Of a DNA stretch of 64,000 nt, positions 36,184 through 48,850 are shown piece after piece. Made by a program: the position numbers and the translations under genes. Every line of letters starts with the position of its first letter. Within the stretch, counting starts at the first letter, position 1. This stretch comes from Artocarpus heterophyllus (taxonomy: Eukaryota; Streptophyta; Magnoliopsida; Rosales; Moraceae). Location: assembly GCA_025403435.1 (NCBI GenBank), contig CM046341.1, forward strand, positions 14,549,096 through 14,613,095, read 5' to 3'. The notes under the pieces were generated by a model that saw only the letters and a list, made by a program, of their open reading frames with translations, searched no databases and was not told the origin of the DNA.

Positions 36184-38217
36184 ATGGCACAGGAATTATC
36201 TTTGTTATCAGCCTCTGAAATAAACAGCGTCGACGACTTCTACTTCTCAGCTCTCTTCGACAACGAAGAATCTCCATTCCCAATTTCAGACTCCAGATAC
36301 GCCGAAGAACTCCAGCTCCAAGAGGCCCTTATGTCGTCTTCAACTCAAACGACAACATCTTCTTCTTCTTCATTGGTTTCACTTTCATCCTCTTCACCAC
36401 AACCACCAATACTAATCCAAGCCCTGCCTCCAAACGACAACGACGACAAGATTCTCGTACCCGGCGAATCATCCCAAATCTTCTGCGAAATCTGCGCGGA
36501 GAGAAAACCCACCAACGAAATCTTCAAAAACGACAACAATTCCGATTGCAAGCACTCGTTCTGCACCGACTGCATAAGCAAGCACATATCCACCAAGGTC
36601 CTCCAAAACTCCGCCACGATCGGCGTCGTGTCATGCCCCGGTTTGGACTGCAAGGACGTGCATGCCCTCGAGCTTGACGACTGCAGGGAGATTCTGCCGA
36701 AGGACGTCGTCGCAAAATGGGACGAATTGCTTTGTGAGGATCTCATTTTGGCGTCCAAGAAAATTTATTGCCCTTTTAAGGATTGTTCGGCGGTTTTGGT
36801 GGATGATAGTGAAGAATCAGGAGAGGTTATAGTGGAATCTGAGTGTCCAATTTGTCACAGACTATTCTGCGCGAGGTGTGGCGTGCCGTGGCATTCGGGG
36901 ATCGGGTGCGAGGAGTTCGAGAGGCTGAACGAGGATGAAAGAGGGAGAGAGGATTTGATGGTGAGAGAGCTTGCTAAGCTGAAGAAGTGGAAGAGGTGTC
37001 CTAAGTGTATGTATTATGTGGAGAGGACTGAGGGCTGTTTGCATATCACTTGCAGGTCAGTGCTTCTTGCTCATATTCCACAACCTTTTTTTTTTATGAG
37101 TCTAATTTGTTGGACTAGACAAAAGATATATATTTTTATGTTAAAAAAGAAGCAAAGATTATGATTGGAATTTGGTCATTGTGCACTAGTCTCATTGATT
37201 TCAGAATTGACATGCAAGTGTGTTACTAGTTTTGAGTTTGATCTGTCAGACTTAGATATAGGAAATATTTTGTGTTGAAAAAAAAAATGATAAATATTTC
37301 TTAGTCTTAACCTGTTTATCTCTGAAATTCACATGTGGGTTTGTGATTAATTTTGAGTTTAATGTGTCATATAATGAGAAATGCTAAATGTTATCCCTTC
37401 GAAAAATTTTGAAGTGCGAGGATTTTTAGGTGTTGGAATTAACATCTGAATTTATGATTAGTTAATTAGTGGACGTGCATAGTTTTCTGTTTCTTTTTAG
37501 CGTGATAACATTTTGAACACAAAAAGGCTATTCTGGGTTTGATTATTGACCTTTTAAAACTTAGCCTAATCTTGATCATCTATGTCACATACTCTGTTTA
37601 AGGTAATTTTTCATATTTATAGTGTGTTTATCAATCTCAGTTTCAACCAAAATTTTGGTTGTTAGAGTATAAAGTTTTTACATGTTACAATGTGGAGAAA
37701 AAGTAAGCTGCAATATAAAATTCTTACATGCTATAACATTTTTATCAAAATTGGTTTAAATCACACTTCTCATGCACCCATTTAAATATTTGCTTTCTTG
37801 GGGCGGTAGTTTTGAAGTTGGATTGTTTCTTTGGCTGTCACTTTTTAAATTGGAGGGCATACTCTGTAACTGTAACCCTGTTTACTAAATTTCTATTTGG
37901 GTTGTTTATTTGCTGATTTGAGTAGAAGTGGCTCTGGATTTTTTAGATTTTTTCTCTGATAACATTTTGACAGGGAAAGAAATATTTGTGGGGACTCAAT
38001 TTCATCCAGCCTGGAGAACTTAGGACTGTTTAGTAATTTTAGACCCCTTGTCAGCAATTCTGTTTTAGATGTCGTTTGTATGCTTGTTTGGATATAATTG
38101 TATGAATGAATGCTAGTCAGATTAGGTGTCGTTTTTGGTTGCAGGTGTGCATTTGAGTTTTGCTATGGATGTGGGTCAGAATGGACTCAAACCCATGGAG
38201 GGTGCCTGAGAGATTGA
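36184..38217 (+). CDS. RBR-type (RING1-IBR-RING2) E3 ubiquitin ligase
   Basis: Two exons (36184-37055 and 38145-38217) give 314 residues. A Ser-rich N-terminal region (1-95) precedes RING1 (C101-x2-C104 ... C127-x2-C130 ... C151, C156), an IBR zinc domain (~196-242, including CPFKDC and CPICHRLFCARC) and RING2 (C272-x2-C275 ... C285, C290, C292, C297, C300). C285 in 'TEGCLHITC' matches the Cys of RBR ligases that accepts ubiquitin from the E2 before passing it to substrate, so the enzyme looks competent. The intron sits inside RING2, as in many plant relatives; if it is retained, RING2 is cut off. RBR ligases act in the cytosol or nucleus with UBCH7/UBCH5-type E2s. It resembles small plant RBR proteins such as the RSL1 group rather than long ARIADNE proteins, but the exact subgroup is not certain. 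Confidence 0.92.
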
Positions 38218-39160
38218 AATGACTAGACTACTTGAAAAAGGAGAATATCATCATAACTCGTGAATATTTGGATTCTGGCTATTCCCCTTCTATCTTGTGT
38301 TACTCTTAGACATAAATGTTTGTGCCAAAATGGAACAAGTCAAGTGTGACCTTTACAAGCACAATTGTTATGTTATTGGTACGATTGTAACGCTATTTAA
38401 GGCACTGCGTTTTCTCGATTAAATATAAATCTGTCATTTTCTGGCCTTGAGAAGATCTGTTGAAACTTATTATATGATGTCAAACCTTATAATTAAATAT
38501 ATTTCAATTTTGTTATTACTTGTGTTCTAAAAAATGCAACATTACCTTGTTTTGAATTTTTCATAGAAAGAAAGTTTTTGGAATTTCCAAATCACTTTAG
38601 TGGAGGGTTTTTTTTTAATTATTTTTTAGTATAAGATCAAAATTTTAAGGTGCTTGACACTTCATAAAGCCATCAACATACCGAAAAATTAAAAATTAAA
38701 TACTTTTGAGATTGTTATTGTGGTTCTTCTTATCATATGTACACTAACTTCATTATTATAAAGTGCAAATATTAATTTTCAAGTTCATGTTATGCTGGTT
38801 ATCATGAAGGAAGAAATGATTGGTTTCCAAGCATACTTGTTCGATTCTGTGGTTCTTTCTTTATAGTGCAAATTTTTAAAATTGCAAACACTAGTTTTTC
38901 ATTATCTAACTACATTTATGAAATTGGGTTAATAATTTCATTATATTAACCTTACCCTTTTGGATTGGAAATTTGACTCTAGTTTCTGCTAGGTTTTATC
39001 TGTTGGAGTCTAATTTCCTTAAAATAATGATGATTATAATGATATAATAATAATAATAATAAGGCAGCAAAGTTTACAAAACAAAAGAAATTATATTATT
39101 CAAATAGTAACTAGAAAGCATCTTGACGGAGTACTATGTTCCACAAGTCATGGCTTATGT

Positions 39161-39319
39161 CTAATAAAAGAAGTGGTATCCAAGAGGGTAGCAAGCCGGT
39201 ATCCTGAACCCCTGTTCTTCGACGACACCACCTAATTCTGGCATTTTCCCACCAAACTCATGTCTGAACTCAACTGCTTCTAGATGACCAGTGATCTTGC
39301 TCATTTCTTGTAATGCCAT
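39161..39319 (-). pseudogene. Orphan C-terminal coding fragment, family unknown
   Basis: On the minus strand a 52-residue frame (MALQEMSKITGHLEAVEF ... CYPLGYHFFY) ends in TAG. Its composition is that of a normal soluble protein, and base composition is higher in G+C than its surroundings. A possible further exon (PLKEQSKGLRFKT, minus strand about 39738-39776, flanked by AG and GT) lies ~400 bases upstream on that strand. It was not recognised. It could be the last exon of a small gene or a gene fragment moved by a transposon. Confidence 0.35.
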
Positions 39320-39480
39320 GAAATGTGGGGTTAGAAGTTAAAAACAATTAAAAACAAATAAAGCGAAAATAATTAATTTAAGCAAAAAAAAAGTGGACTT
39401 TATATAAAAAAAATTATACACACATATGCTCCAAGTCTCAAAAGTATAATAATTATTCAACAGTTCTGTAAAATATATGG

Positions 39481-39638
39481 GGGTGTTTGGCAGTGGGAAC
39501 CACTCAGTTCCCACCACAATCTCAGTTATGAACAGTGTAAAGCTCTCACATGCTACAGGAACAATAAAAAAATATGCTATAGTATAAAACTCTCACGTGC
39601 TACAGTAAAAGTTGTTCCCACCATCCTTCCAAACACCC
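39481..39638. mobile_element. Tourist-like MITE, family C
   Basis: The ends are the perfect inverted repeat GGGTGTTTGG / CCAAACACCC. The inner sequence contains paired 'agctctcacatgctacag' and 'aaactctcacgtgctacagt'. The whole can fold into one hairpin. TAA follows the right end, but the left flank does not show it. Confidence 0.65.
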
Positions 39639-42404
39639 TAATAGTTTCTCTCAAAAAGTACAAGTTCGGACGTCGAATAATACAATTCATACACATAATC
39701 TACTGCAACTAAGAATTAAAGAACAAAAAATAGAAAGAGACAAACCGTTTTGAACCTCAAGCCTTTAGACTGCTCCTTCAATGGACTGCAATGCAAAGCT
39801 AAACTGCTATCTCTAGACAGGGGAAAACATTTAAAACAGAGTGAGACGGATGCCCGGTGGAGGGGAAAAAAGGATGACGATGATAAAACAATAAAAACAT
39901 AGACTTTAACAGCAATTACATAGCAATGCATAACCGGAATGCAGATGTTTGAAATATGTAAAAACTATGAATCCTTAGCAAATGCGATCCAATTGTAGAG
40001 CGAAACCAATAATCAAGTATTTTAAAAACTCTTGTAAAGTACAATTTCTTTTCAAGTACAACTTAGACAACAAGTGGCAAAACTAAATATGACACATCTC
40101 ATGCAGAAACATAATTTAAATAAACAGTAGAATTCATACAAGTTATAATCCAGTAACCATTTATCTAAATGGTGTACATTTAAATTATTTTACATATAAT
40201 ATCAGTATATATATGTATGTATATATTTACTTATAGTATTCCTTGTCAATCACCTACACTACAGAGTGCCCTAATCGAGGTTTAGGGGCTTGCTCCCGTA
40301 GTTATATCTTATAACTCAATCTCAGTGACTATCTTTTCAAAGCCAACTGTCTAGAAGCGCTTATTTTTTTCACAGCGTTTGTAAATCTTTTATGCATAGA
40401 ATTTCTCAATATGAGTCTAAATTTCTTTTTATTATCTACTTTCAGAACTTTCTTTCAAAAACCATGATTCATGGAGTTAGATTTTTGGAAAGTTTTTAGA
40501 TATATATAATCTATATATTTATACACATGCCCAACTATAGACATATGTACGCATGTACGTACGTACATACATACATATTCTATCTCAAAATCTCAATGTT
40601 GGTGAAAAACTAATTTCTAAACCGAATCATGAAATATATAAACAAGTCTGAAAAAGAAAAACAATACAAGAAAGGAAATCGATATAAACTCAAACAAAAT
40701 AATTCAAAACCGCTCATGGTATAATCATGCCAAGTAAAACCATATGCATAATGTTTAAAAACATGAAATTTGAAAAGTTTCTAAGCAAAATTTCACATGC
40801 GTACAACTTGAGCTATAAAATCCTAAACGAGATGGTTTCAAGCGCTACACGTCACTTTTTACATATTCTAAGATGTTGTAGGATCGGTTTTGCTACAGGC
40901 ATCTATATGAAAAGTGGCAGTTTTAGTTCTTAGTTTTACCAAACTTTGAAAAATATAGGTTTGGCGACTATTTCATGAATATTCATAAAAATATTCTATG
41001 CACCTCCAAAAATTACAAAATCAGTGTCTAAATGAAGGTAATACCTAGAACTTTTTAAAGAGCTATTACATGCTTAATTTTGGGTTTGTTAAAGTCTTGA
41101 AAAATGGATTTGCATCTAGCTGTTGCATTAGGTTTTTCTACAGAATTTTTGAAACATTGTCTAAATAAACATCGCATAGTTTAAGCTATAGGTGTCCAAT
41201 TAAGGTGATCAGGGCTGTAAACTAAGTGAGGATATCCCATTTTATTTTTTTCTTAAGGCAGCCACTATGTCACTTTTTTTTCCAATCTTACCACTTCACA
41301 CCTATAACGCCAAATCATACTTTATATACTAATTACATTTCTTATATCCAACATTTTTTAATACATCATCTTTTGAACTAAACCATACCCTCCACTAATC
41401 CTAAATGATGTTTATCTAGAAGCTAAGACTCATAATTTCCTTTAATCAACACTTGCCAATATAATATAGATTAAAATGCTCAAACATCATCAAAACTCAT
41501 AAAGCTAAACTAAATCTATTGCATAGAGACAACTTTAAAAGAAACATTTTTATATTTACCCTCAATCTCTCAATTTCCATGATAATTAATATAAAAAGGA
41601 AACAACTCCATATTCACTTATACCATGTTTTGAAGTATGTAAAAGATTCTAAATAATCATATAGATTCTAATTTATTCAATTCAAACACTCAAACAACTA
41701 ATGAAGTGTTTAAGAAGTGTGGTTCGATCAAATTTTAGTTAAAAACACTATAGTATATGAGGGCTTTATACTATAACATCTTTTTGTTTTTTATTATAGC
41801 TGTTGCAAGTTTTACACTGTTTATTGGCTAGAACTAATTGATTCTTACCAAAAGCCAAACACTCAATAAATCTTAAGGTTTTACAAACAAGAGTGCTCAA
41901 CTCCAAAAGCAAAAATAAAGCCTTCTAATTTATCAATCAAAACTAAGCCCGTATAAAGGGAATCAACTAAATACCATTGATTCTCTTAGTTTAGCAATTT
42001 AGCAAACATCTCATAAGCATGTATCCACTAATCAAATTTAACATAAAGTTATTATTTTCTAACTAGGTAACACTTCATGCCTCCTCAAAAGTCATCCACT
42101 CAATCAAGTTCTCATCGAAGCACTCAAATTAAACTTGAAATATTGAAAACTATAAAGGATTAAGACATGCAAAGTTTATGCTATCAAAACTCCACTTTTT
42201 AAAGATTTAGAAACTTGACCAAGTCAAAGAGGATTTCAACATAAAATAGGCATATCAATTTCTCATTATAAAGCAAAGATCAAACACAAAAAAGAAAGAG
42301 AAATTCGGCTTTATATAAAATAGAAAGAAATAGTGCAAAACTCTACTTTACAAATTGAAGAATGTAGGAAGTATTTTGGTAAAATTTCTTGAGAGGTTTT
42401 GAAA

Positions 42405-42695
42405 TGGAAGATTTTGATGAAAGGGCAAAAAAAAAATTTCAAATTGGGTAAAAGGCCTCTTTTTTTTTGGAATAAAAAAAACACGCTTTTCTATGCAGGT
42501 AAACTGTCTCAGTTTTTTTCAACAAAATAAGAAAAATGACTGTAGCAGAATAAGAAACCTCAACATGATGAAAAAAAAATGGAACCATTTTGATGTCCAA
42601 AAAGCCTTTTTTTTGCTGCCAAAAACTGTCCAAAAAAAAGTGGTCTATTTATCCAAATTTTTTTTGGCCGGAGGCCATTTCTCAAAATCCCTCAA
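42405..42695 (+). mobile_element. Mutator-type MITE, family B copy 2
   Basis: It has the same ends and core as 9303-9575 ('ggaagattttgatgaaaggg', 'actgtagcagaataagaaac', 'ggccggaggccatt', 'tcaaaatccctc'). The target duplication is not clean here. The short ORF inside is similar to one in the opposite-strand copy nearby, which reflects shared descent rather than a gene. Confidence 0.65.
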
Positions 42696-42978
42696 AATGA
42701 AATAGATGTTGCCATGAACATTTTGAGGTGGGTGGTGAAGACCACCATCACTAGGGGCAGCGACTTGTGGCGGGATGGCGGCAATACTCTTGTGAGACAT
42801 GAAGGATGGTGGATTTGCATAGGTAATAAGAGTCTTATTTTGTTCTCCGCTTCATTCTGGGCATTAAGCAAAAAGAATCATCTAATTTGAATTTGAAGTG
42901 AAGGAGTTATAGATTGTTGAAGCTTTCAATTTCTATAGAAGAAAGAGAGAGGGAACTGGTAGAGGGAGAAAGAGGGGG

Positions 42979-43097
42979 AGTGTATTGGAGGGATTTTGAT
43001 AAAGGACCTCGGGCTAAAATTTTTTTTGGTAAATAGACCTTTTTTTTGGACAATTTTTGACCAAAAAAAAAAGTTTTTTAGACATCAAAATGGTTCC

Positions 43098-43137
<40 letters not shown>

Positions 43138-43301
43138 CTGTTGAGGTTCCTTATTCTGCTACAGTCATTTTTCTTATTTTTTTGAAAAAAATTGGGACAA
43201 CTTATCTGCATAGAAAAGCGTATTTTTTGGTTTTAAAAAAAAAAGAGGCCATTTACCCAATTAGAATTTTCTTTTGGCCCTTTCATCAAAATCTTCCCGT
43301 G
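42979..43301 (-). mobile_element. Mutator-type MITE, family B copy 3
   Basis: In reverse orientation relative to the copy at 42405, with ends AGGGATTTTGATAAAGG and the complement of GGGAAGATTTTGATGAAAGG. A perfect 9-bp duplication GTGTATTGG flanks it, identifying the family as Mutator-like. It includes a T run of about 38 bases. With copy 2 it forms an inverted pair with about 280 bases between. Confidence 0.8.
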
Positions 43302-45312
43302 TATTGGGTGAGAAATAGGAGAAGCATAGAATATGAAAAAAAAAAAAAGAAGAAAAAGAAATATTTCCTTGCACACCATTTTCTTTTCAAAAGTATCAAT
43401 AAACATATACTATAATTTTTTCACTAATCTCACATGCAAGAGAGTTAAATGTGCATGGTAATATCTTAGAGAAAAGTAGCTGGAATTATATGTGTAATAC
43501 ATGATTGGACTGAAGCTCCTTTTATTTGTGTAAGCTCTTTATTGGGCGTATCTAAATAGTGTATGCCTAGCAATGTGGCTTGAACTGTAAAATACAGTTT
43601 AAATTTGTTGTGGGAGAAAACAAAACAATAAACTTACTTTAAACTACAATTATGAACTACAATTATGGTTCAAACTGCATTTCCAAAATGACCAATGATT
43701 TACATTTAGCTTCGATTGATGTTATTCAACAAAGAAAAGTACCAACACAATTCTGTTTTCATATTGATCTAAATTTAAATTTATCTTTCCCCTTTTCAAA
43801 AGGAAAATCATTTTTTATTTATAATATATCAAGATTTTAGGGCCCCCATATCTGTTTTTTATTTTTTATTTTATGCTTTTAATTGGACGTAACTGTAACT
43901 ACATTAGGTGTTTGCGTATTTCAAATATTAAAAATATTGAAATGCTAAGATAATTTTTGGGAGAAGAGAGAGCGGATGAATTTTAGTAACGTCATAAAGT
44001 GAAATGAGGGTCACTTAATCTATAGGGCTCAGAGAAGACTTGGTCTTAATCTATTTTTGCATATGGGGCAAGATATTTTCCTTTTAATGTTTCAAATTTG
44101 TGGTGCGGTGTCCATTTTTCGTTTACCTTGCATCATCTTCTCCCAGAGGAGAACAACAATCCATAACTCGTTTCTAATGTTTTTTTTTTTTTTTTTACCG
44201 CAAAATGTAATTTTTCCACTTCAAAATCCTATTTTATCCAACAATTGAAAATTGGTTCAGACGAGAGGGTTGTGTAGTATTTTCAATTTCTTTTGAGAAT
44301 TTTTTTAGGATATTTTGTGACTTTTTTTTTTTTTTTTTTGAAGTCTGGCTCAAGTATTATCCGATATAAAGTGTCGTTTTTGTCTTTTCCTTTTTTTTTT
44401 TTGGGGAAAAATTGTAGCCCAGCCCAGTTAGTTACAAGCAAACTAGGTGGTTGGAAAAAATTACAATATGTATTTAAATTATTGTTATAAAATTAAAATC
44501 TAACACAATATTTAAAATATCTTAAAAATATCTTTAATGATATAGTAATTACTTAATGATATTATATATTGTACTATATAATTACATATAAATATATTTA
44601 ATGATATCATTATGAGACATTTGTAAAATTTTTACAAATTAGAGTCATATTTTAATTCAATAAACATAATTTGAAGGCGCTAACATTTTTTTTTTTTTTT
44701 ACAAACATTTGGATCTTTCAGTTTTGAATCTAATTTCAGAAGCTTCCGAAATAATAACTCACAAATGAAACTAATTCTAAAAGACTCTCAGTCTCGCCCA
44801 TCTTGTCCTGATAACCTAATTAAGATTAGAATCTCAATTCCAAAAAGATGAATTTGAGAAGCATTCTTTTGAGTCCAACAGCAGCAGAATTTTCCAGCTT
44901 CATCTCCTTTTCACGAGCCTTTTATGGATGCTAAAAGTTCAGGGCCCTTTCCAAAGATTGCCTTTTAAATCCGTCACATGCATTTGGGCCTTCAATGAAT
45001 TTCTGGTAGTATGGCGGGTTACCAGCAGAACTCTGTAGATGATGGAGGGTAAAGAAACATAATTCTACTTACTTTTTTTTTTTTTTTTGGCAAAAAATAA
45101 ATTCTACTTACCTAAACAGAATGAAAACGTTGCTACCCGGATTTACTTCTCTTGCATTTCCATGGTACTATTTTGCTAGCATTCTGCGGAGAAATCCATG
45201 GTATCTTTCCTGGTTTTTGTTCTACCTCACGGTTCATTCTTTACTACTGAAGAAACTACAACTTAAAGGCGATGCTTTTATCTTGAAAATAGATTCATGC
45301 ACGGTATGTATG
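43302..45312. other. AT-rich intergenic DNA
   Basis: Many T runs (for example 44178-44197, 44319-44340, 44390-44402). No gene, RNA gene or clear element seen; a weak palindrome lies around 43580-43690. Confidence 0.45.
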
Positions 45313-45677
45313 TGTTGAGGTGTTGAGATCTCGGCCGGAGCCTGGCGGGCACCTCGAACGTATTGCCGGAGAGGCAGCTCGGCGCGATTTCGAGTTAAGT
45401 CCTAGGGAGGTTGGGAGCCCCCACGCGAATTTGCCTCCAGTGAAGGAGCGCATCTCCCAAGAGTTGAACCCGTATCCTCTTGAATAAGAGGGTCTTAGGG
45501 TGTCCCCTTGGGTTCCCAAGACCCTATTATTCAAGAGGATACGGGTTCAATTCTTGGGGGACGCGCTCCTTCATTGGAGGCAAATCCGCGTGGGGGCTCC
45601 CGTTGCGCCAGGCTGCCTCCCCGACAATACGTTCGAGGTGCCCGTCAAGCTCCGGCCGGGATCTCAACACCTCAACA
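45313..45677. mobile_element. GC-rich 365-bp palindromic element with 9-bp target duplication
   Basis: The left arm (from 'tgttgaggtgttgagatc') and right arm (to 'gatctcaacacctcaaca') are inverted copies over nearly their whole length (about 175 bases each), with the turn near 45494-45510. The flanks are GTATGTATG and GTATGGATG (8 of 9 match). G+C content is well above the surroundings. Translations of the two arms are alike because of the palindrome; no real gene is inferred. It is probably a Mutator-like foldback MITE, and any transcript would form a long hairpin. Confidence 0.75.
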
Positions 45678-47757
45678 GTATGGATGCAATTTTCCCCGAA
45701 GGATGCAAGTGAATTGCTGCTGGAATGAATGCCATGGACCTAAGACGTGATACTACTATGTACGGCGGTTGATTTTGTTGTAACAAACTTGAAGAGCAGA
45801 GAGCACGTAAGATCAGCACTTCTGAGGAGATTGTACAGGCTTGTGTAACGTCAAATATTGTTAATTTCTTTTTGATAAGGTCTGAACATCAGTAGGTTGG
45901 AACAATATCCGCCATGAAGAGAGAAATCGGTGAGAAATCGGCAAGATATCGCACGAATCTCGGGTAAGTTTCTTCCTTCCTTCTTATCTTCACATGTTCT
46001 TACGACCATTTGTATCCCCTCTAGTTGTTAAGAAACAAATATTGAAGTTTTGTTGATTGCTTCTCAATCTTATATATTTGATTTGACAACATTTAAGTTA
46101 TGCTTGGTTTTCTTGATAGGTTTGTTTGAGAGGCAACCATGTAATCATATTGGGAGAGATCAGCATCTAGCTAGGTAGCTTTGTAACCAAAATATAGATT
46201 GCTGAGATTATTGAAGAAAAATATGGCAAGTATCTTTGAACTAGTCTTCTAAAAATTATAAAAAGAACAATTTTCTTCCCCACACAAACCACGATTGAAA
46301 GAGAATTTTGTATTGACCCTCTTAGTGCGTAGCTTTTGTAGATCTAAGATACGACGATCTTCTGACTCTTCCCAAACATTTTTGGGAGTGGAGCGTGCAT
46401 TTGTAGTGTTTTTAAAATAGGTAAAAAATGATTTTGTTTTAGAAAAGAAGAATTTTTGAGGAATTATACTGAGAGCGTTTTTGAAATTTTTGCCTTAAAA
46501 AATATACAAAAATATTTTCAAAAACTTTCAAAACAATATCAAATGGGGTACTTTTGAAAACATATGTAAAATTACGTAAATCCTTTTGGCAATATTTCAT
46601 GTGGCAGGTCTATCACCACATCTAGTCTACTTTTCTTCCATCCCTTTAAATGTTTTTTTATGTGAATTATCCTTTAGCTTTGTTACCTTTTGAGGACCAA
46701 CAAAACTCTTCAAAAAACTTACCTAGCAATTAGTGTATGTGTATATGTATGTAAATGTATATGAATCAATTATTATGCCCTGTTTTCATCGTAGGAATAA
46801 AGGTTGAAGAGAAAATTAGAACTTTTTGACCCCATTCTAAGTCTTCTATTTTCTAAATACATATATAATAGCGTAATTAATTAAGGAGGAGCTGGTAAAT
46901 AATAATTGCCCATTTGTCGTTGGTAAAGATGCAAGCTTATTAAATTGATGATGTTGTTAATGGAAACATCAGAAAATTCTAATGTTTGTTTTCCTGTGAC
47001 AACGTGAACCAAATAAGCCTAGATAATTTTCTACGTAGTCATTGAAAGGAAGAATTTATTTTGCTAAGAAATTGTGAGATTTTACTTGGTACAACAGAAA
47101 AAAGATAGGAAAAAAAATTCGGGACTACAATGTAATTTTTCAAAAAAAAAAAAAAGTGAGGCCGATGCAATTCAAAGAAAAAATAAAATTGCATGTTGAC
47201 CCTTCAATTTTTAAAAAATCATATAGGTTTGGCATGACTTGGTCCCCTTGTCAAGCCAACTTGACATGGATTATAGGCTCAGTGTAAGAAAATATAATAT
47301 AGTGCACTAAACTTGAATTGCATACTACAATATGACATGAATTGTATTAACAATTTGTATTGACTTATATAATACAATGTCACATCAAACAAGCATGCTC
47401 TTAATGTTTTATAATTTTACAAAAAAAAGGTTATTTACACTACTAGTCTCTAAGGATGCGCCCTTGTTTCAATTTGACCCCTAATATCTATCTACCATGA
47501 GGCTCTTGAAACATATAGTTTTGGTCATAGACTAAGTATTTTTGGATAAAATATAGCGTGGAGATGGCTCTTAAGGATTGTAAATGAGACAAAATGGTAA
47601 AAAAGACAAGCAGATTTCAAAAAAAAAAAAAAATCTAAAAATAAACAATAGATCAAAACTAAAAATCACTCATGCAGGTTTCAGAAGGAACTACAATGTT
47701 TTGTTGTAATAAACTCTCCAGTTTAGTATTGATTTTTTTTATCTACTTATCTTTTAA

Positions 47758-47920
47758 GGGGGTGTTTAGAAGGTGGTGGGAACCACTTTTACTGTAGCAT
47801 GTGAAAGCTTTATACTGTAGCAATTTTTTAAATTGTTACTGTAGCATGTGAGAGCTTTACACTGTTTATAACTGAGTTTGTGGTGGAAACCGTGGTTCCC
47901 ACCACAATGTCAAACAGGGG
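47758..47920. mobile_element. Tourist-like MITE, family C
   Basis: Ends GGGGGTGTTTAGAAGG and, inverted, CCCCTGTTTGACATTG are followed inward by 'gtggtgggaacc' on both arms. It is flanked by TAA on both sides, the PIF/Harbinger type of duplication. The core holds 'tactgtagcatgtgagagc' and a near-copy in inverted arrangement. Confidence 0.7.
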
Positions 47921-48589
47921 TAAATCATTTTATCTCTTTTAAAATTCACGAGTGATTTTGTTCTTTATTTTATTGTAAAATAAACAGTTTAATAATAGAT
48001 GGATCAAAAATATGTATTTCAAAAATTTAAAGGGTGTTTAGAATTTATGATTCAAATTTAAGGTTTGAGATAAAAATACTATAACAATTTAACTGTTATA
48101 AAAAATGCTAAAAAAATTGAATTAAATCAAAACTTTTTTATTCGAATATATATTCGCAAACAGACTCTTAACAAGGTTCTACTTATTTATCACAACTAAG
48201 ATGAGTTTTTTTTTTTTTTTTTTTTTTTTTTTGCTAAGTTATCATAATTGAGATGAGATTTTGGCCAAAATAACTCTCAATGCTTATGCCAGATAAAACG
48301 ATTATATTAAAAAATTTATCCTATTCCCATAACTGGTATTCATTTTACTTTGTTATTTGTTATTTTGTACGCCAGTTGGTAAAGGGGTTGTTATCTACTC
48401 CTTATGTTTACCTGGTGTTGAAATGGACTCTGACTAGAAGTAAATCTTTTTTAAAGAAAAACATTTAAGAGTATCAATAATGCTAAGCATAATCACTAAT
48501 AAAATATGAGCTTCACAGCATCTATCTTTTATTAGTGGATAGTGCTTAACACTAATGTCTTGTAACAATGCTCTTTTTTAAATGTTCTT

Positions 48590-48850
48590 TTTCTTTTTTT
48601 TTTTATTTAAGAGAAATTAAACTAGATGACTTTTTTAATGACCTAGTTATAAATTTTAAAAATTAGACAAATGATCGTTTATTAGTGTTAAACTAAGTTA
48701 ATCTGATAAACTCCTCAAGTTTAAAATCGATAATAAACTTGACGAGTTTATCAGATAAACTTAAATTTATCACTAATAAAAGATTATTTGTCTAATTTAA
48801 AAAACTTCTAGTTATTTATTTTAAAAATACTTTTAAAATGTCATCTACCT
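48590..48850. mobile_element. MITE, family A copy 2
   Basis: The arms 'aaattagacaaatgatcg' and 'gattatttgtctaattt' are inverted copies, with 'gataaactcctcaagttt' and 'aaacttgacgagtttatc' forming an inner stem. It is related to 8470-8660. Non-coding. Confidence 0.6.

Larger units (their letters stand above)
38218..42404. other. Intergenic region, AT-rich with MITEs
   Basis: It holds the 3' UTR of the RBR gene, an orphan minus-strand coding fragment at 39161-39319 (listed), family-C palindromes at 39481-39638 and about 41700-41878, and a (GTAC)n/(ATAC)n tract near 40550-40580. No complete gene is recognised. Confidence 0.45.

Noticed and set aside
42439..43415. ORFs with similar proteins on opposite strands
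   Set aside because: They are translations of inverted MITE copies and poly(T) runs.
45295..45750. Overlapping ORFs of 70-82 codons on both strands with similar proteins
   Set aside because: The similarity is caused by the GC-rich palindrome, not by coding selection.
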